NCBI RefSeq assembly: GCF_003952165.1
Contig: NZ_RXFT01000001.1
Location: 806,001-870,000 of the forward strand
Direction of reading: 5' to 3'
Length of the DNA stretch: 64,000 bases
DNA from: Variovorax guangxiensis
GTDB taxonomy: Bacteria > Pseudomonadota > Gammaproteobacteria > Burkholderiales > Burkholderiaceae_C
The notes under the pieces were generated by a model. That model did no database searches. It was given only the letters and a program-made list of their open reading frames with translations, and was not told the origin of the DNA. The translations under genes were made by a program, and so were the position numbers. Shown piece after piece: positions 42,701 to 50,800 of this stretch (position 1 is its first letter; every line of letters starts with the position of its first letter).

Positions 42701-44807
42701 GCGTGCCGTCCATCGCGACCTCGCGCTTGACCATCACCAGCTCAGCGCCCGCCGCCAGCGGCAGCAGCAGGTCGGGCACGGCCATGTCGAAGGACAGGGT
42801 GGTGACCGCCGCGATGCGGTCGTGCGGCCCGACGCTGGATTCGCGCTGCATCCACTGCAGCAGGTGCGCCACGCCGCGGTGATGGGCGATGACGCCCTTG
42901 GGCAGCCCGGTCGAGCCCGAGGTGTAGATGATGTAGGAGGCGTCTTCGGGGCCGGGGTCGTTCGCGCTCGGCGGCAGCGGCTCGCCGGAGAGCTGGCGCC
43001 AGTTGTCGCGGTCGATCTCGAAGATGCGCGCGCCCGCGTCGGCGCGCCAGTCGCGCGGCGCGACCGCGATGTCCGACGAGGTCAGCATCAGGCTGAGGCT
43101 GGCGTCGGTGGCGTAGTGGTCGAGGCGGGCCTGCGGGAAGGCGGTGTCCAGCGGCACGTAGGAGGCGCCCGCCTTGAGCACGCCCAGCATCGCGACCACC
43201 ATTTCCAGGCTGCGCTCCAGGCACAGGCCCACGCGCTGGCCGCGGCCCACGCCACGTGCGCGCAGGGCGCGTGCGAGCCGGTTGGACAGCGCGTCGAGCT
43301 CGCCGTAGCTGCAGCTCCTGGCGCCGTCGCGCACCGCGGGGCTGTCGGGCTGCATCGGCACGCGCGCGAGGAAGCCCGCATGCGCCAGCGGCGCGCCGAC
43401 CAGCGGAACGCGTGCCGGCTGCAGCGCGATCAGGTCGCGCGCGGCGTCGGCCGACAGCACCTCCAGCCGGCCGACGGTCTCGTCGGGCCTGTGCGAGGCC
43501 GACTGCAGCACGCACTCGAACATGTCGAGCCAGCGCTGCACGCTCACCTCGTCGAAGAGGTCGGTGTTGTACTGGGCCTCGACCATCAGGCCGCCCTCGT
43601 GCGGGCGCAGGTTGGCGAAGAGCTCGAAGTTCTCGTAGCGGCGGGCGATGGTGTCCTGCACCACGTCCAGCGTGGTGAACGCCTGCGCGCTGCTGGCCAC
43701 GTCGGGGTCGACGTTGAAGGCCACGCTCACCAGCGGCAGTCGGCTCGGGTCGCGCTCCAGCGAGAGCTGGCCCAGCAGCGCGCCATAGGTGAGCGCCTGG
43801 TGGTCGAAGGCGTCGAGCACGGCGGTGCTGCACTCGTCCATCAGCGCGTCGAAGCGCATGCCGGCGTGCGCGGCGATGCGCAGCGGCAGCAGGTTCACGC
43901 AATGGCCGACCAGGCCCGGCATGTCGTGCGCGAGCTGGCCCGAAGCCGGAATGCCGACCACGATGTCGTCCTGCCCCGTGAGGCGGTGCAGCGTCGCCAC
44001 GAAGCCGCTGAGCAGGCCGGTGAAGAGGCTGATGCCGGCCTTGGTGCTGGCCGAGCGCACGGCGGCGACCAGCCGCCTGTCGAGCAGCCGCTCGGCGCGG
44101 CGCGAGTTGAAGGTGCGCGCGGCCGGACGCGGGCGGTCCATCGGAAGGTCGAGCACCGGCAGCGGGCTGCCGGGGAAGCGGCCGAGCCAGTAGTCGATGT
44201 GCGCCTGCATGTCGGGGTGCGCGGCGGCGGCGGCTTCCTCGGCGGCAAAGTCGGAGAAGAGCGGCGCGGCCTTCAGCTTCAGCCCGGTGCCGGTTTCCTC
44301 GGCGTAGAGATGGCCCAGCTGTTCGGTGATGACGGCCCACGACCAGCCGTCGCACACCACGTGGTGCGCCGACATCACCAGCTCGTGATCGGTCTCGCCG
44401 AGGCGGTAGAGCGCGGCGCGGAAGAGCGGACCGTGCCCCAGCGAGAAGGGCGTGCACACGGCCTCGTCGTGCGCATCGCTCAATGCCAGCGCGCGGGCCT
44501 CGGGCTCCAGTCCGGCCAGGTCGTGCTCGGTCATCGGGCTGCCGCCCGCGTGGCTCACCAGCATGCAGGTGCCGTCGGGCGAGATCGTGGAGCGCAGGGC
44601 CTGGTGGCGTTCCAGCAGCCGGGCCATGGAGCGCGAGAGCGCCGGGCGGTCGAGCTCGCCGCGCAGGCGCAGCACCACCGATTCGTTGTAGGCCATCGAG
44701 GCCTCTGGGCTCAGCGACGCGCCGAGCCAGACCTCGCGCTGCGATTCCGTGGTGGGGATGATGCATTCCACGGCGCCGCTCGCGGCGGGCTTGAGAACGG
44801 CGTTCAT
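39792..44807 (-). CDS. Non-ribosomal peptide synthetase, C-A-T-C-T, no thioesterase
   Basis: 1671 residues from ATG 44807, overlapping the upstream synthase stop (ATGA). Order: condensation (about 5-430; HHVVCDGWS near 147), adenylation (about 470-960; TSGSTGLPKG near 626, GYGPTETT, YRSGDRGRW, NGKIDR), carrier (GGHSLL near 1017), second condensation (about 1065-1480; HHLIWDGWS near 1212), and carrier (LGGDSLL near 1587), then a short Gln/His-rich tail. By-eye specificity residues of the A domain read roughly D-M-P-Q-W-G-G-V-Y-K, which I cannot assign to an amino acid. The last C-T pair has no A domain and there is no thioesterase, so the second condensation must use a carrier loaded in trans or a soluble acceptor amine/hydroxyl, and release needs another protein. 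Confidence 0.93.
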   Translation of the reverse strand: MNAVLKPAASGAVECIIPTTESQREVWLGASLSPEASMAYNESVVLRLRGELDRPALSRSMARLLERHQALRSTISPDGTCMLVSHAGGSPMTEHDLAGLEPEARALALSDAHDEAVCTPFSLGHGPLFRAALYRLGETDHELVMSAHHVVCDGWSWAVITEQLGHLYAEETGTGLKLKAAPLFSDFAAEEAAAAAHPDMQAHIDYWLGRFPGSPLPVLDLPMDRPRPAARTFNSRRAERLLDRRLVAAVRSASTKAGISLFTGLLSGFVATLHRLTGQDDIVVGIPASGQLAHDMPGLVGHCVNLLPLRIAAHAGMRFDALMDECSTAVLDAFDHQALTYGALLGQLSLERDPSRLPLVSVAFNVDPDVASSAQAFTTLDVVQDTIARRYENFELFANLRPHEGGLMVEAQYNTDLFDEVSVQRWLDMFECVLQSASHRPDETVGRLEVLSADAARDLIALQPARVPLVGAPLAHAGFLARVPMQPDSPAVRDGARSCSYGELDALSNRLARALRARGVGRGQRVGLCLERSLEMVVAMLGVLKAGASYVPLDTAFPQARLDHYATDASLSLMLTSSDIAVAPRDWRADAGARIFEIDRDNWRQLSGEPLPPSANDPGPEDASYIIYTSGSTGLPKGVIAHHRGVAHLLQWMQRESSVGPHDRIAAVTTLSFDMAVPDLLLPLAAGAELVMVKREVAMDGTRLSRTLDEEQITLLQATPGMWQLLLDAQWAGGAPGFRGWTGGEALRPSMALALCERMEGLWNGYGPTETTVYSTAWHVRPEEIASRGVSIGRPVDNTEIWILDADLQPCPIGVPGEICIAGEGVSLGYLDRPELTAERFVTVRIFGTPKKVYRSGDRGRWRNDGLLDHLGRLDFQVKVRGYRIEPGEIEVRCCEVEGVSRAVVIAREDNPGDVRLVAYLALKQGAGFDLETLMVHLRKHLPAFMLPQHVVTMDVLPKLANGKIDRVSLPAPQAVPRDEVRRGAGPCNEHERKVLALMEKVLSLPGLDMHDDFFTMGGHSLLAARLTTLLSREFQVTVPLRTLFESPTAGKLAASIQALQGAGVGLQAPIGRSIGRTTAPLTMAQERIRFMEQLHPGRSVYNAPSAQRLTGQLDAARFENVWREIIRRQPSLRTHIGIDAGSGRPVQVISESAEFTLPLVDLRGLPADQREAELAERMQELADRPIDIHSAPMMHATLFQLDDNEHVFLFVPHHLIWDGWSFDLMQRELSALYDAAERGRPHNLPALSTTQGDYAEWLEKWLAGPACEEQLAFWRGRLEGAKAVRPPVTDMPRRAGKSGQGGAHWIHIDLQSTQRLREIARDMDVTLSMLTFGVYALTMAQVTGNDAIVIANPVRGRQQAETEDVMGFFNNVLPVSLTIDRSLALPAFMRYVKQELLSMMNNQQVPFERLMAEPGYAGQIKTSGPYQSMFSFQDARERARSVGSLQTRQVHVMQHGATDDIGVWLMDKPHGLEGALIYNADVYLRETGAQLRERYLEVLRRVAEEPGATLERITDPEMSTSAAYLRKMAAADPGKAAAANGTVDGNGGAARAKQIQLEPEQAQLARIWAEVIGIDVADIRAGDNFFDLGGDSLLVLRAVQQAALTLGHRVEPRRYLFENLGQIASSPRVAAGGVPSDLAELAAGTAAHAQQHQQQRGGLLGALGGWLRKG

Positions 44808-47800
44808 GCTGCGACCTTTCCGTTGACGTGTTGCTGGCTGGCGGCGGCCGCATCGGGCACGTACCAGAACGGCTGGCCGTCGATGTCGCGGGCCAGCACG
44901 GAGCCTTCCTCGGCCGGCTTGTGGCGGTCGAAGGCGGCGATGGGGACGGCGCGGCGCGGCAGGAAACCGGACTCCTGCATCTCCGCGACCGATTCCTTGA
45001 AGGCGCGCTGGATGAAGGCGATGTCCTCGGCGCTGTGCGCGCTGGTGAGGAAGCACGGGAAGTTGTCCAGGATGTGGACCCCGCGGCTGCGCATCATGGC
45101 GAACAGCAGGTCCTGCAGCGGATGGTCTTCGAGCCAGCTCACGCGCCACAGCGACGCGAAGTGCCGAATCTCCACCGGCGCGCCCACCTCCCTGCACCAG
45201 CCCGTGAGCTCCGCGGCCATGGCGGCGGTGCTCGTGTTGAGCCCCGACTGCAGCGCGGGCCCAGCTTCCTTCAAATGCAGGAGCGATGCCTTGGCAGCCG
45301 CGAGCGCGAGCGGATGGCGCACGAAGGTGCCCGCGAAGTAGGTCACGCCCACGCCGGGAATGGAGTCGTCGCCGTACTGCCAGGCGCCTCCGTCGAGCGC
45401 GTCCATGAACTCGCGCTTGCCGGCGATCACGCCGACCGGGAAGCCGCCGCCGATCACCTTGCCGTAGGTGGCCAGGTCGGCGCGCACGCCGAAGAACTCC
45501 TGCGCGCCGCCCAGCGCGGTGCGGAAACCCGTGATGACCTCGTCGAAGATCAGGCAGCAGCCGTTCTTCGCGGTGATCTCGCGCAGCTCGTGCAGGAACT
45601 CGCGCGGCTGGAAGTCGGGCCGGCGGCTCTGCACCGGCTCGGCCACCACGGCGGCCAGGTCGCCCGCGTTCTCGCGGATGAATTCCAGCGCCTCGGGCGT
45701 GCCGTAGTCGAGCACGCGGATGTCGCCGAACATGCCGCTCATCACGCCCGGCGCGGCCGAGAGCCCCTTGCCGCCCTTGCCGGCGCGCACCAGCACCTCG
45801 TCGAAGGTGCCGTGGTAGGAGCCGGTGAACACCACCACCGTGCTGCGGCCGGTGACGGTGCGCGCGATGCGCAGCGCCGCCATCACGGCCTCGGAGCCGG
45901 TGTTGCACAGGCCCGCGCGATCGTTGCCGGTGAGCTCGCACACCAGCGCCGTCACCTCGGCGGCCAGCGGATGCTGCGGGCCGATCTCGTAGCCCGCGTC
46001 GAGCTGGCGGCGCACCGCGTCGAGCACGAAGTCGGGCTGCCAGCCGAACATGTTCATGCCGAAGCCGTTGAGCGCGTCGACGTATTCGTTGCCGTCGAGG
46101 TCCCACATCTTCGAGCCCTTGGAGCGCTCGATGACGATCTGGTAGGTGATCTCCTTCGTGATCGGCCTGAAGCCGTTGACCACGCGCGGATCGGCCATGT
46201 GCGCCCGGTTGGCCTCGGTGAACTCCTTGCTATTGCGCGTGCGATCCACGTAGCGGCGGATGAAGGCCGCCAGCCGCGCCTTCTGCCGGCCGCTGGGCTC
46301 GGCGGTGCGCTGGGTGTGGATGCGGGCGATGGCGCCGAAGGCCTTGCTCACGTCGTAGCGAACGGGTTGGGCGGGTTCTTCGGTGGTTGCGACGGGGGCG
46401 GCCGACGTTCCCGGGGCCGCGGCTGCGGGCGCGGCCTGAGCGGACATCACGGGCTGCAGCGTCACCAGCGGCGCGGCTGGAACCGCCCCAGACAGCAGCG
46501 CGAGCTGCTGCCGCATCAATTCCATCTGTTGCGAAATCAGCTGCGGCAACTGGGTCTCGCCCATGGCGACGCTGCCTTGCACCGGCATGTAGACCGGCAT
46601 CGGCACGGGCTGCGGCTGCGGCATTGCCCGCGATACGGAGACCGCGCTTTCGACTGGCGCAGCCACCGATGCAGCTACAACCGGCGCGGGCGCCGCTTCG
46701 GGCGGCAGGCTCTCGCGCAGGAAGGCGGAAAGCGCGTCGAAGCTGCGGTAGTTCTCCATCAGCTGGCGGAAGCTGACGGCGACCTTGAAGTGCTTCTTGA
46801 TCTGCGTGGCCGCCTGCGTCAGCGTGAGCGAGTCCAGGCCGAGCTCGCCGAAGGGCGCCTGACCCTCGGCCTGCGCCATGTCGAGGCCGGAGATGTCCTC
46901 GAACAGGGCGCGCAGGCGCGTGTCGATGGGCGACGCGTTTGGTGGAGGAAGAGGCGAGGGCGTAGCAGCGGTCACGATCGGCTCCAGGGCAATGGGTGGG
47001 ACGACGACGGCGGCGGCGACGGGCGCAGCCGCGACAGATGGGGTCACGGAAGAAGCGGCGGCTGGGGCGATGTCGACCCAGCAGCGCTTGCGCTCGAAAG
47101 GCGTGGTGGGCAGGCGCACGCGCTGCGCGCCGGCACGGGCGGTCAGGCGCGAGAGTTCGACCTCGGCGCCGCATGTCCACAGGCGCGCGAGCGCGAGGCG
47201 CAGGGTGCGGGCCTCGCCGGCATCGCCGCCGGGCTCCATGTGCAGCAACGGCACGACGCTGCCCGCGCCGGCGCCGTGCTGGCGAACCAGCGTGGCGAGC
47301 GTGCTGCGCGGGCCGGCCTCCACGAAAAGCGGGTTCTGCACCTGCGCCATCGCGCTGCGCACCGCCGGCGAGAAGCGCACGGTGCCGCGCAGGTGCCGGG
47401 CCCAGTAGGCCGGGCTGGTGGCATCGGCGTCCCCGAGCGGCTGGCCAGTAAGGGTCGAGAAGATCGGAATCTGCGGCGCGCGCAGCGCCACCTTGGCCAC
47501 CAGCGCCTCGAAGGGCGCGACGGCCGGGTCCATCATGGCCGAGTGGAAGGCGTGCGAGGTCTGCAGCGCGCGGCTGGGAATGCCGTCGGCTTCCAGCGCG
47601 GCCTGCAGCGCGGCAATGTCCTCGAAGGGGCCGGCGGCGACGCAGGCGGTGGGGCCGTTCTCGGCGGCGAGCGAGAGATTCGGGCCGAGGCGGCCGGCGA
47701 GATCGGCCGCGCCCATGCGCACCGACAGCATCGCGCCCGCGGGCTGCGCCTGCATGAGCGCGCCGCGGCGGGCGACCAGCCGCGCGGCGTCCTCGAGCCG

Positions 47801-50800
47801 CATCACGCCGGCGATCACGGCCGCGACGAATTCGCCGACGCTGTGGCCGATCAGTGCATGCGGCCGTGCGCCCAGTGCCAGGAGCCGGCGGGCCAGCGCG
47901 TATTCGAGCGTGAAGATCGCCGGCTGCGTGGCGGCGGTAGGTGCCAGCGCCTGCGGGTCGTCGCAGAACATGCGCTCGCGCAGGTCGAAATCGGTCGCGC
48001 CGGCGAAGGCGGCCATGCAGTCGTCGAAGGCCGCGGCGAACACCGGGTCGTTCGCATGGAGGTTGCGGCCCATGCCCGCGTACTGCGCGCCCTGTCCGGG
48101 AAACATCAGCACGAGATGCTGCGCGCGCTGGGCGGCGCGGCCGCTGGTGCCGCCTGGCGCGGCGGCATCGCGCAGCGCCGCCACCGCTTCGGCAGTGCTG
48201 CCGGCCACGACCGCGCGGCGGAAGGCGTGGGCCTTGCGGCCTACCGCGAGGGTGTGGGCCACGTCGGCGAGCGACAGCTCGGGCCGGGCTTCGAGATGCG
48301 CGGCGAGCTGGCCGGCGGCCACGCCGAGCGCGGTTTCGGAGCGTGCCGAGAGCAGCAGCACCTGGTCGCCCACGGCCGGTGGGGAGGCCGGGCGCGGCGG
48401 CGCTTCCTCGACGATGACGTGAGCGTTGGTACCGCCCACGCCGAAGGAGCTGACACCCGCGCGGCGCGGCTGTTGCGTGCGCGGCCATTCCTGCAGGCTC
48501 GCGGTGACGTGGAAGGGCGTGCGCGCGAAGTCGATCGCCGGGTTCGGCGCGCTGAAATGCACCGTCGGCGGAATCTGCTCATGGTGCAGCGCCAGCGCCG
48601 TCTTGATGAGGCCCGCCGCGCCCGCCGCCGTGACCATGTGGCCCACGTTGCTCTTGAGCGAACCGAGCGTGCAAAAGCCCAGCGCGTCGGTGTGCTCGGC
48701 ATAGGCGCAGGCCAGCGCCTCCACTTCCACCGGGTCGCCCATCGGCGTGGCGGTGCCGTGCGCTTCCACGTAGGAGATGCTGCGCGCGTCCACGTCGGCG
48801 GCCGCCAGCGCTGCGCGGATGACGGCCGCCTGGCCATCGACGCTGGGCGCGGTGAAGCTGGCCTTGGCGCCGCCGTCGTTGTTCACGCAGGCGCTGCGCA
48901 GCACGGCGTAGATGGTGTCGCCGTCGGCCTGCGCATCGGCCAGCCGCTTGAGCAGTACCACGGCCGCGCCGTCGCTGAAGACGGTGCCCCGGGCCTGCGC
49001 GTCGAAGCTGCGCGTGTGGCCGTCGGGCGAGAGCATCGAGCCCTCGTTGTAGAGATAGCCGCTGCGCGGCGGGCAGGTGACCGATGCGCCGCCGGCCAGC
49101 GCCATGTAGCACTGGCCCGTGCGCAGCGCGTGGAAGGCATGGGCCACCGCCACCAGCGAGGTCGAGCAGGCGGTGTGCACGCTGACGGCCGGGCCCGTGA
49201 GGTTGAGCCGGTTCGCCACCCGCGTGGTGATGTAGTCCTTCTCGTTGGCCAGCATCACCTGGAACTCGCCCACCGGCTCCACCAGGTCGGGCCGCGTGCT
49301 CACGTGGCGCTGGAAGTAGGTGGCGTTGTACATGCCGGCGTACACGCCCACCGGGCCCGGCGCCGCGTCGGGCACGTAGCCGGCGCGCTCCAGCGCCTCC
49401 CAGCAGATCTCGAGGAACACGCGCTGCTGCGGGTCCATGAGCTGCGCTTCCTTCGGGCCGATGCCGAAGAAGGCGGCGTCGAAGTCCTCGATGCCGTCGA
49501 TCACGCCGCGGGCGCGCACGTAGGCCGGGTCGCTGCGCAGCGCTTCGGAGATGCCGGCGTCGAGCGAGGCGTCGTCGAAGAAGCTGATCGTGTCGCGGCC
49601 GGCGACGAGGTTGTCCCAGAACTGCTCCACGTCGGCCGCGCCGGGAAAGCGCCCGGCGGTGGCGATCAGCGCCACGGCGTCTTCAGGATGGGGGGCCGCT
49701 GCGGTCGGTCGATCCTTGGAACCGGCCGCAGCGGCCGTGGCGGGCTGATCGCTCGCCGGCTGCATCCGCGCACCAATCGCTTTTGGCGTGGGGTTGCGGA
49801 AGAAAAGATTGGCCGACAGCGGCACCGCCGAGTCCTGCCGCAGGTCGGCCAGCACCTGCAGCACGAGCAGCGAATCGCCGCCGAGCTCGAAGAAGTTGTC
49901 GTTGCGTCCGACCTTCGCGATGCGCAGTGCGCGCGCGAAGGCATCGCACACGCGCTGCTCGACGGCGTCGCGCGCTTCCTCGAAAGGCTGGGCAAGCTCG
50001 GGGCGTTCGCCGGCCGGATCGGGCAGCGCCTTGCGGTCGAGCTTGCCGTTGGGGGTGACGGGCAACTGGGCGAGCCACACCTGCGCCGAGGGCACCATCG
50101 CCGCCGGCAGGCGCTCGGTGAGGTGGGCGCGCAGGGCGTCCCACGAAAGCCGCTCTTGCGCAGAGCGCGAAACCAGGTAGGCGACAAGGCGCAGCTGCCC
50201 GCTTTCGTCGGGCCGGGCGACCACGGCGCACGACTGGATGGCCGGGTGCGCGAGGATCGCTGCCTCGACTTCGCCGGTCTCGATGCGGTGGCCGTGGATC
50301 TTCACCTGGCCGTCGCGGCGGCCGATGAATTCGATGGTGCCGCCGGGCAGCCAGCGCGCGAGGTCGCCGGTGCGGTAGAGCCGCTCGCCAGGGGCGCCGA
50401 AGGGATCGGGCACGAAGCGCTCGGCGCTGAGCGCGGGCTGCCGAAGGTAGCCGCGCGCCAGCCCGTGGCCGCCGATGCAGAGCTCGCCCACGAAGCCTGT
50501 CGGCAGCAGCGCCATTGATGGGCTCAGCACGCGCAGCACGGTGTCCTTGATCGGACGGCCGAGCGGAATGGAGCGCAGACCCTCGGGCAATGGCGCGGCG
50601 ATGCGGTGCGTGGCTGCGAAGGTGGTGCACTCGGTGGGGCCGTAGCCGTTGCTCAGCGTGAGCTGCGGCAGTGCGGCGAGGGCGCGCCGCACGTGCGGCA
50701 CCGAGAGCGCCTCGCCGCCGGTGAACAGGTGGCGCAGGCCGGCGAGGTGCGCCGGGCCGTCGTCGATCACCGCATTGAAGAGCGCGGCCGTGAGCCAGGC

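Noticed and set aside
44828..50518. 1.9-kb-residue open frame on the plus strand across the PKS/NRPS
   Set aside because: Artefact of third-position GC in the real minus-strand megasynthase; sequence is repetitive Arg/Gly/Ala/His without domains.
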